DNA of 47,500 nt from a virus. The stretch is taken from IMG/VR virus record IMGVR_UViG_3300042923_001129, positions 1 to 47,500 of that record; one strand, written 5' to 3'. The translations under genes were made by a program, and so were the position numbers. Shown piece after piece: positions 37,789 through 45,762 of the stretch (position 1 is the stretch's first letter; each line of letters opens with the position of its first letter). Under the pieces are notes generated by a model. The model was not told the DNA's origin. It saw only the letters and a program-made list of their open reading frames with translations, and did no database searches.

Positions 37789-37802
37789 GGTGGTGGTTCC
37801 TT

Positions 37803-39026
37803 TCAGAGAGTGACCGCGGGTGCCCACGGCCAGGTTTGGTGCGGCCGGGACCGGTCGCGGCGGAAGAGCTTCTCGGGCCAGGCGCGGGCGTCACGGTCTC
37901 CGCGCCAGCGGACGACGTGGAACGGGCGCGAGCCGTGCTCCAGCTCCTTGCTCGCCGAGATACCGAGGCCGAACTCGGGCCAGCCGAGCAGCGCCGACGA
38001 GCCGCGGGGACGGAGGTCCCGCTCGCCGCGCGAGGACTGCGTGTGGCCGGCGTGAGCCTCGATGAGCATCGCGACGTTGCGGTCCCGCAGAGAGTCGAGA
38101 GCGGCGATCACCGGGGCCGCGTCGTCGTCGTCCTTGATCGAGCGAGGGACGAGCTTGTACAGCGGTCCGATGAGCAGCAGATCCGGGCGCGTCTCGTCGA
38201 CGAGCCGGTGCACCATTCCGAGGTCCTGCGGCCGGGTGATGTCGATCTGCTTCGTCAGGCAGTGGATTGCGACGTTCTCAAGCGGGTCGCCATTGCCGAG
38301 CAGCGCAGCCTGCGCCGCCATGTCGCGGACCGCGCGACGCCACTGCCGCTCGCTGTTCTCCGCGTCGACGACGAGGACCTTGACGGGATCGATCGGTGAG
38401 AACCGGAACGGGTGGATGCCCGCCGCGGAGAGCACTGCGATCTGTCGGAGGAACGTCGACTTGCCGCCACCCTCGGAGCCGGTGAGCACGAGACGGTCGC
38501 GGCGCTCGAGCAGCCCCGGCACCGCCCAGTCGTACTGGTCGACCTCGGGAGCGACGTCGAGCACTTCGCGCAGCGACCGTGCCCGGATGACACCGCCCGA
38601 CATGTCGCGATCGCGGATCTTGCGGAGCGCCTCGATCGAGTCCTGCAGCGCGACGCCCGGCTCCCGCACCTCGAGCAGCCGGCGCCCGACGTTCTGCAGG
38701 TCCCGGATGAGCGCCGCCTCCCGCACGATGCGTGCGTAGTAGGGAGCGGACGTCGGAGCCGTGACCGCCGTCGACCAGGCGGTGAGGTCCCCGACGTCGA
38801 TGCCGCGCACCTCCCACTCGGCGAGGTGATCCCAGACGGTGAGGTAGTCGACCGGCTCGCCCTTCGCGGCCATGCCGACGATGCCCCGGTAGATGTCTCC
38901 GAGCCGGAGGTCGGCGAAGTCGGCGGGGATGATCTCCTCGCGGACCGAGCGGAGCACTGCGGGGTCGAGCAGCAGCGAGCCGATGACGTGGCGCTCGGCG
39001 ACGTCGGCCGGCGTGCCCGCGCTCAC
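37803..39026 (-). CDS. DnaB-like replicative helicase / AAA ATPase
   Basis: A 407-aa protein: a DnaB N-terminal-like helical domain (residues ~5-110; DVAERHVIGSLLLDPAVLRSVREEIIPADFADLRLGDIYRGIVGMAAKGEPVDYLTVWDHL), then a RecA-like ATPase with Walker A GSEGGGKST (~183-191), VLVVDAENSERQWRR and a late LIEAHAGHTQSSRGERDLRPRGSSALLGWPEFGL, resembling RepA/AAA_25-type helicases. It would be loaded by the replisome organiser two genes upstream. GTG 39026 is coupled by overlap. Confidence 0.85.
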   Translation of the reverse strand: MSAGTPADVAERHVIGSLLLDPAVLRSVREEIIPADFADLRLGDIYRGIVGMAAKGEPVDYLTVWDHLAEWEVRGIDVGDLTAWSTAVTAPTSAPYYARIVREAALIRDLQNVGRRLLEVREPGVALQDSIEALRKIRDRDMSGGVIRARSLREVLDVAPEVDQYDWAVPGLLERRDRLVLTGSEGGGKSTFLRQIAVLSAAGIHPFRFSPIDPVKVLVVDAENSERQWRRAVRDMAAQAALLGNGDPLENVAIHCLTKQIDITRPQDLGMVHRLVDETRPDLLLIGPLYKLVPRSIKDDDDAAPVIAALDSLRDRNVAMLIEAHAGHTQSSRGERDLRPRGSSALLGWPEFGLGISASKELEHGSRPFHVVRWRGDRDARAWPEKLFRRDRSRPHQTWPWAPAVTL

Positions 39027-39241
39027 GATCCGTCCCCGCACATGCAGGAGCCGTCGACGGCTTTCTCGGTCCAGCAGCCCGGGCAGATCTCGCGGATGAG
39101 ATCCATGCGCCCGGGCGGGCAGTGCTCGTGGACCCACGTCGCCTTGCCGCCGTCGAGCGGGTCAGGCTTGATGAAGTCGCCGACCTCGATCCAGCCCTCG
39201 CACGCGGGGCACTTCGTCGGGATCTTCGCTGCGACGCTCAT
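39023..39241 (-). CDS. zinc-finger protein
   Basis: A 72-aa protein (MSVAAKIPTKCPACEGWIEVGDFIKPDPLDGGKATWVHEHCPPGRMDLIREICPGCWTEKAVDGSCMCGDGS). CPAC...WVHEHC is a recurrent finger in actinophage DNA-metabolism operons, with a second Cys cluster at the end. It lies between organiser and helicase, overlapping both by 4 nt, and may be a replication accessory factor. Confidence 0.7.
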   Translation of the reverse strand: MSVAAKIPTKCPACEGWIEVGDFIKPDPLDGGKATWVHEHCPPGRMDLIREICPGCWTEKAVDGSCMCGDGS

Positions 39242-40017
39242 CGGTTGAACGCCATCCACGAGTCGGGACCCTCAAGCTCCGACGACAGCGGAGCGGGAGC
39301 CGAGCCACCACCCGACGTCTCGACGCGAGGAGGAAGCGCCTCGTCCTCCCACGAGCCGCGGTTCAGCCACGTCGCCGGATGAGGGATGAACTGCTTCGGC
39401 GGCAGGTTCGGATCCGCAGCGAACCGGCGAGCCGCCTCAACGATCTCCACTGCGCTCGCCCGCTTCACCGCCTTGTCGAACGCCGCGCGCGCATCCTCCT
39501 TCGCGACCTTCCGCGGATACGCGAGATAGAACTCCGCGAACGTCGGGACGGGCGCCGGAGGCTCCACCAGCTCATCGCCAGAGAACAGACCGTGATCTCC
39601 TGACAGATGGTCTTCGGAGGAAATGGTGTTCTTAGTGGTGGATTCACCGCTAGCGGCTGAGCCGTCAGCGGGTGGCCCGCTAGCGGCTGATCCACCGGTA
39701 ACGGAAAATCCGTCACCGGTCGCCGGATCCTGCAGCTCGTACTCAACCTCGTTGAATCGACCACCCTCACCGCGCGACTGCCCGACGCGGAGGTACCCGT
39801 ACTCCTTCAGCTCCGCGAGAGCCGACTTGATCGCGTCGCGACCCTCGACGCCGGCCTTCTGCAGCCCCGCCACGGTGACGTGCCAGCCGACCCGGTGCGA
39901 CATGATCTCCACGAGCAGCCCCCGTGCACGGCGTGACAGCCGGGCATCGCGCACCCACTCGTTCGGCACCTGCGTGAAGTGCCCCTCGAATTCGAGAGCG
40001 GTCCTTCGAACGCCCAT
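39238..40017 (-). CDS. replisome organiser (initiator) with HTH and DnaD-like end
   Basis: A 259-aa protein: an N-terminal winged helix (FEGHFTQVPNEWVRDARLSRRARGLLVEIMSHRVGWHVTVAGLQKAGVEGRDAIKSALAELKEYGYLRV, residues ~10-77), a low-complexity linker with GSAASG repeated (~105-155), and a C-terminal helical domain FAEFYLAYPRKVAKEDARAAFDKAVKRASAVEIVEAARRFAADPNLPPKQFIPHPATWLNRGSWED typical of phage replication initiators. The linker DNA holds iteron-like repeats (39640-39720), as in lambda O where the origin lies in the initiator gene. ATG 40017 overlaps the HNH gene stop. Confidence 0.82.
   Translation of the reverse strand: MGVRRTALEFEGHFTQVPNEWVRDARLSRRARGLLVEIMSHRVGWHVTVAGLQKAGVEGRDAIKSALAELKEYGYLRVGQSRGEGGRFNEVEYELQDPATGDGFSVTGGSAASGPPADGSAASGESTTKNTISSEDHLSGDHGLFSGDELVEPPAPVPTFAEFYLAYPRKVAKEDARAAFDKAVKRASAVEIVEAARRFAADPNLPPKQFIPHPATWLNRGSWEDEALPPRVETSGGGSAPAPLSSELEGPDSWMAFNR
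39640..39720. repeat. iteron-like repeats inside the initiator gene: candidate origin
   Basis: CCGCTAGCGGCTGA occurs at 39647-39660 and 39677-39690 (each with palindromic core CCGCTAGCGG), with a related CCGTCAGCGG between them. A near-palindrome ACCGGT-A-ACGGA-AAA-TCCGT-C-ACCGGT follows at about 39694-39720. An AT-richer stretch lies just to the left (39618-39645). Confidence 0.55.
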
Positions 40018-40454
40018 CAGATAGATCCCTTCATCCCGACCAGCAGCGGACTCGCGTCCACCCACCGGTCCCATTCCTCAGGCCCGTAGACCTCACGCAT
40101 CTGTGCGGCCGCAGCCGCAGCCGAGAGCCGGGCGACGCCGCCCTCGGGAGTGAGCAGCCCCCACGCCGCCCGGGTCCGGTTGAACATCGGCACCCGCTCC
40201 ACACCGGCCACCCACGTGCGGACCTTCCAGCCGCACGCGAGCGCGACCGTCTGCAGGTCCGACTCGAACCGCATGTTGCAAAGGGCGCACGCCGTCGCCA
40301 GCTCGTGCGGCAGCGGCCGCACCTTCGAGCCGCCCGCCCCGACCCGCTGCCGGTGCTGCATCTCGAGCGGTGAGGTGCGAGCGCCGCACGAGACGCACGC
40401 CTGCCCATCGCGGAGCAGCACGAGCCCGCGGTCCTTCGGCGACGGCGCGACCAT
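40017..40454 (-). CDS. HNH endonuclease-like protein
   Basis: A 145-aa protein with CVSCGARTSPLEMQHRQRVGAGGSKVRPLPHELATACALCNMRFESD: CxxC, an MQH in place of the usual DHxxP, and CxxCN, an HNH-type zinc nuclease core. Such small HNH proteins near replication genes occur widely in actinophages. ATG 40454. Confidence 0.7.
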   Translation of the reverse strand: MVAPSPKDRGLVLLRDGQACVSCGARTSPLEMQHRQRVGAGGSKVRPLPHELATACALCNMRFESDLQTVALACGWKVRTWVAGVERVPMFNRTRAAWGLLTPEGGVARLSAAAAAAQMREVYGPEEWDRWVDASPLLVGMKGSI

Positions 40455-40945
40455 CAGATGCCCCGCCGTCCGGTCGGAGCGGGCATCCACGTCAGCTCGA
40501 TCTGCTTCGCCATCGTCTGCACTCGCGACGTGTAGTCCGACAGCAGATTGCCCATCCGCCGCGAGTACTCGAACGCCGCGATCGCCACGTCGTACTCGTC
40601 CTGCAGCGCTGTCGTGTCGAGCACGATGTGCGCTGTCTGCTGGGGTCCCGGGAGGTTCGAGTACTTCAGCCGGGCCGCCGCCTTCGCCCGGTTGAGTCGG
40701 GATGCCGCCTGCCTCTTGAACGCCTCGGCTTTCAGGATCACGAGTGTCATCCGCGCAGCCATGCCTGAGACGGCCGCGAGTTCGGCGATGCACCAGTCCG
40801 GGGTCCGGATCTCCCCGTCCTCGAGCGCCGACGACGCCAGCAGCCGAGCGTCATCGGCATAGCCCTCGATCGACTCGACGTCGACCGGGTCGCCGTTCGG
40901 CCACACGAGCACCTCGTCATCGGCGAGCACCAGGACGTCAGACAT
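40454..40945 (-). CDS. hypothetical helical protein in recombination block
   Basis: A 163-aa protein (MSDVLVLADDEVLVWPNGDPVDVESIEGYADDARLLASSALEDGEIRTPDWCIAELAAVSGMAARMTLVILKAEAFKRQAASRLNRAKAAARLKYSNLPGPQQTAHIVL...), long helices in the second half. Location between exonuclease/Sak4 and replication genes suggests a recombination accessory role; no family recognised. Confidence 0.6.
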   Translation of the reverse strand: MSDVLVLADDEVLVWPNGDPVDVESIEGYADDARLLASSALEDGEIRTPDWCIAELAAVSGMAARMTLVILKAEAFKRQAASRLNRAKAAARLKYSNLPGPQQTAHIVLDTTALQDEYDVAIAAFEYSRRMGNLLSDYTSRVQTMAKQIELTWMPAPTGRRGI

Positions 40946-41261
40946 CGAACGCACCCGCCTCGACGACCTCGACGCGATCGTCACGGTGACGCTCGAGCAC
41001 GATCTCCGCACCGCCCTCGGTCTGCACCGTGAAGTGCATGACTCCCGGCATCCGAGACTCGCGCGGCAACGCCTGCACGACCGCCTGCTCGCCGCGCAGC
41101 TCTCCGACCGAGACGGTGTCCCCCGGCATGACCGCCCACACGGGGACCGCCCCCGGGACGACGACGCCTCCGCGCGTCATCCCGGGAGCACGGCGCCAGT
41201 CGACGCCGAGGATCGCACCGTGCCGAGTGCGCACGAGCGGAGCCTGATCCGTGGTGCTCAT
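40938..41261 (-). CDS. hypothetical beta-rich protein
   Basis: A 107-aa protein (MSTTDQAPLVRTRHGAILGVDWRRAPGMTRGGVVVPGAVPVWAVMPGDTVSVGELRGEQAVVQALPRESR...). Strand-rich; unknown family. Overlaps the next gene by 8 nt and the Sak4-like gene by 4 nt. Confidence 0.55.
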   Translation of the reverse strand: MSTTDQAPLVRTRHGAILGVDWRRAPGMTRGGVVVPGAVPVWAVMPGDTVSVGELRGEQAVVQALPRESRMPGVMHFTVQTEGGAEIVLERHRDDRVEVVEAGAFDV

Positions 41262-42331
41262 CGGACGAGCGCCTCCTCGTCGGCGGGCACGTCGGCCGTC
41301 GGCCAGTCACCCTCCGCAGGAGACGTGTTCTCCATCGCCGAGGGCTCATCTGCCGCGACAGGAGCGACCGCGGCATCCGCAGATGCCTCGACCGCAGCGG
41401 GCGCGTCAGTGGGCGCCGGAGCGGACAGCTCGTGCTTACGGACGTCCTTCGCCTCGACCAGCTCCGGCTCCTTGCCGAGCCCGAGCTTCACGACGTCGGT
41501 CCACACCTTCTGCAGCTCCGCCATCGTCCGCGCTCCCGCGATCGCAGCGAGCGCGTCCTCCAGGCCCGAGTCCTGCACGATTCCGGAGTGCGACCGCTCC
41601 CCCACGCCAGCGGCGAGGCCGAGCTGGTCCCAGAACCACGGCAGCGAGAAGTCGCCCGGGAGCTTCCGAGGCTCCGGGAGAGCGATGCGAGCCGAGCGGA
41701 CACCCGTCAGCAGGAAGTGCCCACGCTCGTGCATCTCGATCACAGCCGACGCGTCGAACGGGAGCGTCTTGTGGCTCTGGATCTTCCACTCCTTCTCCTG
41801 CGTCGGCTGCCCGTTGCGCATCACCATGACGTTGTCGATGCGCGCGGTCACGACGACCGGCCCCTGGTGCCGGAGAAGTGGGTTGATGATCCCGGCCCAC
41901 TGCGCCGCGGCCGCGTTCCACAGATCCGGCGTCACCGAGTAGTCCCCGGTCAACGGGTCCTGACGGCCCTTCGCCTTCCGGTTCGCGACTGCCTGCGCGT
42001 TGTCGACGATGAGGTTCCACGCCCGAGTCGCCGAGTCGAAGACGATCAGCGTCGGCTTCCCGTCGACGCGCGGCTCCGCCACCGCGTCCTCGACCGCGCC
42101 ACGGATGCCCGCATAGGTTCCGTCGTGCAGGACGATGTCGAAGTCCGCACCCGGGATAGCCGAGTACTCGTCCGGGTCGTCCTCACCGACACCGATGTAG
42201 AGCGTCCGGCCGACGAGCGGCGAGGTCGAGCCGTGCAGAGCCGTCCACGTCTTGCCCGCCTTCTCCCGACCACCGAGCAGCACGACAGGCCACGACGGGA
42301 GCCCCGTCGGCTTCCTGGTCTGGAGCGCCAT
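41258..42331 (-). CDS. Sak4-like RecA-fold ATPase (recombinase)
   Basis: A 357-aa protein: a RecA-like core (residues ~1-225) with Walker A GGREKAGKT (20-28), acidic strands TLYIGVGEDDPDEY and LIVFDSATRAWNL, and RIDNVMVMRNGQPTQEKEWKIQSHKTLPFDASAVIEM, followed by a helical and then acidic Ala/Pro-rich tail (~300-357) like those that contact single-strand-binding proteins. Sak4-type ATPases act in phage homologous recombination by annealing or strand exchange. It is adjacent to the RecE-like exonuclease, as expected for a recombination pair. Confidence 0.78.
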   Translation of the reverse strand: MALQTRKPTGLPSWPVVLLGGREKAGKTWTALHGSTSPLVGRTLYIGVGEDDPDEYSAIPGADFDIVLHDGTYAGIRGAVEDAVAEPRVDGKPTLIVFDSATRAWNLIVDNAQAVANRKAKGRQDPLTGDYSVTPDLWNAAAAQWAGIINPLLRHQGPVVVTARIDNVMVMRNGQPTQEKEWKIQSHKTLPFDASAVIEMHERGHFLLTGVRSARIALPEPRKLPGDFSLPWFWDQLGLAAGVGERSHSGIVQDSGLEDALAAIAGARTMAELQKVWTDVVKLGLGKEPELVEAKDVRKHELSAPAPTDAPAAVEASADAAVAPVAADEPSAMENTSPAEGDWPTADVPADEEALVR

Positions 42332-43194
42332 CAGAACACCTCCACACCGGTCAGGCGGGAGACGTCGGCGAGGTAGTACGCCGGAGGCTCGATCTCGGCC
42401 ACCGGCCCTTCCTCGTCGTCAGCGCCCGGCCACACGTCGAACTCGACGCACGACTGGAACAGCTCGATCGCGTAGCGCATCCGCGCATACCCACCGGCCT
42501 GCCACTTCTCGCCGAGTTCGACGACCCGCACCTCGTACGGCGCCTCCTTCTCGACGAAGATCAGCCGCACCGGCTCCGCCTCGACGCCGAGCACCAGGCG
42601 CACCAGCAGCCGGTACACCTCGCCCTGCACGTCGTAGCCGAAGTCCTGGATCACGGCCCGGAGCTTGAACTCCCGCACGTCCGGCGTCGTCTTGACGTCG
42701 AACGGCAGCGCGCCGGCCAGCCCGTCCAGACGCCCGCGGAGCGGCACACCCGTCTCCGGGTCGATCGCGAACAGCGACACCTCCGTGCGCCGAGGCAGCT
42801 CGAGGATCGCGCGGGCCTTCGGGTTCCGCAGGATGGACTCCGCCATCGCCGTGACAGCGATGTAGTCCTTCGGCTTGAGCGGCACCTTCCCCTCGGAGCG
42901 GATGCGCTCGACGTTCTCCTTGGCTGCGTTCGACCTGATCGCCTCACCGTCGGAGAGCAGCGTCGCGTCGATCTGCTCGATGGGAGCGCCGACGCCGAGC
43001 ACCAGCGCGTGCGCCGCGTGCCCCACGTCGAACGCCCGCTTCTCCACCCGCACCGACCGCGACTGCAGGTAGTGCAGCGGCGACCGCAAGAGCTGCTTCA
43101 TCCCAGACGCCGACAGCGCCGGGTGCGCGTGGTACTCCTCCTCGGGCATCGCCTCGACGAGCGTCGCTCCGTCCTCCGGAGGCCACTCGGTCAT
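42331..43194 (-). CDS. RecE/PDDEXK-type exonuclease
   Basis: A 287-aa protein of the DUF3799/exodeoxyribonuclease VIII-like type: N-terminal YHAHPALSASGMKQLLRSPLHYLQ...FDVGHAAHALVLG, catalytic RGRLDGLAGALPFDVKTTPD (Asp157, Asp166, Lys168 of the D-(D/E)xK core), and IQDFGYDVQGEVYRLLV for the third motif. It would resect DNA 5' to 3' for recombination with the Sak4-like ATPase. ATG 43194 overlaps the small upstream gene. Confidence 0.82.
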   Translation of the reverse strand: MTEWPPEDGATLVEAMPEEEYHAHPALSASGMKQLLRSPLHYLQSRSVRVEKRAFDVGHAAHALVLGVGAPIEQIDATLLSDGEAIRSNAAKENVERIRSEGKVPLKPKDYIAVTAMAESILRNPKARAILELPRRTEVSLFAIDPETGVPLRGRLDGLAGALPFDVKTTPDVREFKLRAVIQDFGYDVQGEVYRLLVRLVLGVEAEPVRLIFVEKEAPYEVRVVELGEKWQAGGYARMRYAIELFQSCVEFDVWPGADDEEGPVAEIEPPAYYLADVSRLTGVEVF

Positions 43195-43361
43195 CGAGCA
43201 CCGCCCTTCGACGACTCCGCCGCGAGCGCAGCATTCGCGGCGAGCACGGCCTGGCGTTCGGCGAAGATCTCGCGCGCCGACATGCGGAAGCCCTGCAGGA
43301 TGCGGAGACGCTCGCTCTGCACCGTCGGCGACGGCCGCCCCTTGTAGATCCCGCGGGCCAT
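43191..43361 (-). CDS. small basic protein (56 aa)
   Basis: MARGIYKGRPSPTVQSERLR then ILQGFRMSAREIFAERQAVL..., a basic helical peptide. It overlaps the exonuclease start (ATGA) and the preceding stop (43361-43363), so it is firmly inside the operon. It may modulate the nuclease; no family known. Confidence 0.65.
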   Translation of the reverse strand: MARGIYKGRPSPTVQSERLRILQGFRMSAREIFAERQAVLAANAALAAESSKGGAR

Positions 43362-43663
43362 CACTCGCCGCCCTCGAGATCCAGCTCGGGCAGGTCGAGC
43401 GCCTCGTTGCCGGTGCGCGCCTTGTACGCCCGGTCGAGCATCGCCCTGGCCGCCGTCACGTCGTTCTCGGTGACAGGCTCGACCCGCGCGAACCGGATCG
43501 TCGGGTACTGCTCGCCCTTCTCGTCGTTCAGCGTCCGCTTCGACTGGCGCACGAGCGCCACCACGACGACGTCGTCGGCACCCGGCTCCATGAAGTGGTC
43601 GTGCAGCCGCTCCAGTCCGTTCAGCTCCTCGCCGGGCCGCTGCCCAGAGAACATCACGCTCAT
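43361..43663 (-). CDS. hypothetical protein of recombination block
   Basis: A 100-aa protein (MSVMFSGQRPGEELNGLERLHDHFMEPGADDVVVVALVRQSKRTLNDEKGEQYPTIRFARVEPV...). This pattern (VVALVRQSKRTLNDEKGEQYPTIRF) recurs in actinophages beside exonuclease genes, with unknown role. ATG 43663 is coupled to the resolvase gene. Confidence 0.65.
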   Translation of the reverse strand: MSVMFSGQRPGEELNGLERLHDHFMEPGADDVVVVALVRQSKRTLNDEKGEQYPTIRFARVEPVTENDVTAARAMLDRAYKARTGNEALDLPELDLEGGE

Positions 43664-44283
43664 CGATTCATCCCTTCGGTGGTGGTTGCGGCGAGCACGA
43701 GCGGCCCGCCCTCTCCCGGCCACGCGACCTTCGCGTGCGCCGAAACCTGTGCGGCCGAGTACTCGACCGGCATGCCGAACCACGCAGCGCCCGCCTCAGC
43801 GAGAGCCACCGCGTCGGCGACGTTGTGATCCGGCACGTGAGCTGCCGGGATTCGTGCACGGACCGCCTCCAGGACCGGCGCCTTCGCCTGATCCGAGGAC
43901 TGCCCCTTCTTGCGGCGGGGCATCCCGCGCCCCCACGCGAGGACCGCGCGCGTCTGCGGGTCGACGAGCACCACAGGTCCGCGGGCGCAGAGCTGGTCGA
44001 TGAGCATCCAGCGCAGACCCGACCGCTCGTCCGCCTTGCCGGAGAACTTCGCCGACGGCGCCGGCCCCTCGACCACCGAGAGATCGACCTTGACCGGGAC
44101 GATGGACAGGATCTCGCTGAGCATGATTCGGATGCGGCGACGCTCAGCCGCGACCGACGCGTCGGCCGGCGCCGGGGTCTTCGCCCGCCACGTCTGCCAC
44201 GCCGGAGCCTCGTGCCCCTCGCCGAACGCGACGGTCGCGCAGCCCGAGGCCGTCAGCGACGTGTCGAACCCCGCGACAATCAC
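43660..44283 (-). CDS. RuvC-like Holliday junction resolvase
   Basis: A 207-aa RNase H-fold protein: AGFDTSLTASG (Asp7), LSVVEGPAP (Glu72), and HVPDHNVADAVALAEAGA (Asp152/Asp157) as the acidic catalytic residues, in the order expected for phage RuvC-like resolvases. It would cut recombination or replication junctions before packaging. GTG 44283. Confidence 0.82.
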   Translation of the reverse strand: MIVAGFDTSLTASGCATVAFGEGHEAPAWQTWRAKTPAPADASVAAERRRIRIMLSEILSIVPVKVDLSVVEGPAPSAKFSGKADERSGLRWMLIDQLCARGPVVLVDPQTRAVLAWGRGMPRRKKGQSSDQAKAPVLEAVRARIPAAHVPDHNVADAVALAEAGAAWFGMPVEYSAAQVSAHAKVAWPGEGGPLVLAATTTEGMNR

Positions 44284-44480
44284 GACGCACCGCCCTCGTG
44301 GCAGTCGCACTCGCAGATCGGGCATCCGCCGTGGATGCCGGCAGCGCAGTCGAGCGACTTCGGGATCCGCGCCTCGCGACGCTCGAGCCCCGAGTACCAG
44401 ATCGCGACGGCGACTGCGATCACGATGAGCGCGGCCATCGCGAGCCAGTAGACGGCGAGGACGACGTCGGCCCGGCTCAT
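44280..44480 (-). CDS. small membrane protein with Cys-rich end
   Basis: A 66-aa single-span protein (VLAVYWLAMAALIVIAVAVAIWY) with a cytoplasmic-type tail ending CAAGIHGGCPICECDCHEGG, a dense Cys cluster that may bind metal. Unknown role; ATG 44480, coupled on both sides. Confidence 0.6.
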   Translation of the reverse strand: MSRADVVLAVYWLAMAALIVIAVAVAIWYSGLERREARIPKSLDCAAGIHGGCPICECDCHEGGAS

Positions 44481-44647
44481 CGCCGCACCTCGCGATCGAA
44501 GAACCCGAGGCACGCAGCGACGATGACGACCACCGTCGCGAACGCACCGACGAGCCAGACCCCGTCGTACTCGCGACGCACGCACACCCAGACGAGCGCG
44601 AGCACCACGCCGAACACGAACGCGGCCGCAAGCATGAACCGGATCAC
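44477..44647 (-). CDS. small two-span membrane protein
   Basis: A 56-aa protein starting GTG 44647 (VIRFMLAAAFVFGVVLALVW...VWLVGAFATVVVIVAACLGFF) with two hydrophobic segments. It follows the excisionase-like gene and may be a superinfection-exclusion-type protein, which is only a guess. Confidence 0.6.
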   Translation of the reverse strand: MIRFMLAAAFVFGVVLALVWVCVRREYDGVWLVGAFATVVVIVAACLGFFDREVRR

Positions 44648-44835
44648 GGGGTCACCGCCAGCGAGTCCTGCCACGCCTTGACCGCGTCCTCGTCGTAGCG
44701 CACAAGACGCCCGACCTTGATGTACGCGGGCCCGATAGGCGTCTGCTCGGTCGACTCCGATCGCCAGTTCGCGAGCGTGCCCACGGAGATGCCGATGCGC
44801 TCCGACACCTGGACCGGCGTCAGCCAGGCGCTCAC
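44644..44835 (-). CDS. excisionase-like (AlpA/Xis) HTH protein
   Basis: A 63-aa protein (MSAWLTPVQVSERIGISVGTLANWRSESTEQTPIGPAYIKVGRLVRYDEDAVKAWQDSLAV), a textbook winged HTH of the AlpA/Xis type (LTP..VS...GIS..TL.NWR...GP.YIK.GR.VRY....V..W). It is the second gene of the early operon, so it would be made on induction, and probably directs integrase toward excision. Confidence 0.85.
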   Translation of the reverse strand: MSAWLTPVQVSERIGISVGTLANWRSESTEQTPIGPAYIKVGRLVRYDEDAVKAWQDSLAVTP

Positions 44836-45104
44836 GACAGGACCGCCGTCTCAGTGCGCGCCGGCTTCTCGACCCGGCCTATCGGCGCGAGATCCACGAT
44901 CTCGAACGCCTCCCCCATCCCCAGGCCGTACGCCGCGCAGAAGTTCGCGATGAAGGCACCCGACGGCTGCGCTCCGTTGACGATCCGTCGAAGCGTCTTG
45001 CGGTCGGTATCCATCCGCTCCGCGAACGCTTCCTCGGACTTGATGCCCCGGGATTCACGCAGTCGATCGACCACGCCCTCCCGGATCCGGATTGCATATG
45101 CCAT
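44832..45104 (-). CDS. Cro-like XRE regulator, first early gene
   Basis: A 90-aa protein (MAYAIRIREGVVDRLRESRGIKSEEAFAERMDTDRKTLRRIVNGAQPSGAFIANFCAAYGLGMGEAFEIVD...). The HTH spans residues ~18-55. It is the leftward gene of the divergent lysogeny switch facing the repressor, the position of cro. ATG 45104 lies after GGGGCTCTCA. Confidence 0.75.
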   Translation of the reverse strand: MAYAIRIREGVVDRLRESRGIKSEEAFAERMDTDRKTLRRIVNGAQPSGAFIANFCAAYGLGMGEAFEIVDLAPIGRVEKPARTETAVLS

Positions 45105-45276
45105 TGAGAGCCCCTTCGGTCTGAGTCGGATTTGCCTCGATGTGCAGCAAGTATGCATCACACCAGACGCGAAGTGCCGCAAATGTGACACAGTGATGTG
45201 CCGTGATCCCGCAAGTTCCCTGAATTTCAGGGCGTGGCGCTTGTGAAATGGGGCAAAAGTGCCACAAACTGAGTTC
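45105..45276. promoter_or_regulatory. divergent lysogeny-switch operator/promoter region
   Basis: This 172-bp gap separates the Cro-like and repressor genes. It holds a perfect palindrome CCCTGAA-T-TTCAGGG (45218-45232) and two direct copies of AAGTGCC(G/A)CAAA (45172-45183 and 45257-45268) on either side. A minus-strand CATACT (-10-like) lies around 45150. These are the likely repressor/Cro binding sites controlling both transcripts. Confidence 0.65.
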
Positions 45277-45762
45277 GTGCCTAACGACCTCGCTGCTTAC
45301 TTCCTCTCGCTCACGAACGAGCGGAGCGTCCGAGCCCTGGCCGCGCGCTCGGAACTCGACCAGTCGACGACCACCCGCCAACTCGCGGGTACGTCGGAGC
45401 TGAAGGTCGGAACCGTCGTCGCGATCTGCCGCGCGTACGGACTCGACTTCGCTGACGTGTTCGTCGCGGTGGGGTTCATCACCGAGGAGGAGGCTCGGAG
45501 GTTCAACCTCGGCTTCCGGTTGTCCGAGGCGACTGACGCCGAGCTGGCTCAGGAGATCGTGCGCCGGCTCGGGCAGGGCGAGGCATCCGCTGCGATCACC
45601 GAGCCGATCTCTGACGAGGTGGTCGCCGAAGTGGTCGCCGAGCGTGAAGCGTCGGCCGACCCGGACTCGATCCCCTACATCGGAAAGATCAAGCGCGAGG
45701 ACATGCCCGAGCGCCGCGCAGCCGACAAGAAACCACGCGTCGGCGACGACCCGGCCGAGTGA
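45277..45762 (+). CDS. immunity repressor (XRE family)
   Basis: A 161-aa protein with an N-terminal HTH (~residues 8-58, AYFLSLTNERSVRALAARSELDQSTTTRQLAGTSELKVGTVVAICRAYGLDFADVFVAVGF) and an acidic C-terminal part with no LexA-type Ser-Lys peptidase motif, so RecA-triggered self-cleavage is unlikely. ImmA-type cleavage by the next gene fits. GTG 45277 is preferred to GTG 45259, which would put the operator-like repeat 45257-45268 in the coding region. Its stop overlaps the ImmA start (GTGA). Confidence 0.8.
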   Translation: MPNDLAAYFLSLTNERSVRALAARSELDQSTTTRQLAGTSELKVGTVVAICRAYGLDFADVFVAVGFITEEEARRFNLGFRLSEATDAELAQEIVRRLGQGEASAAITEPISDEVVAEVVAEREASADPDSIPYIGKIKREDMPERRAADKKPRVGDDPAE

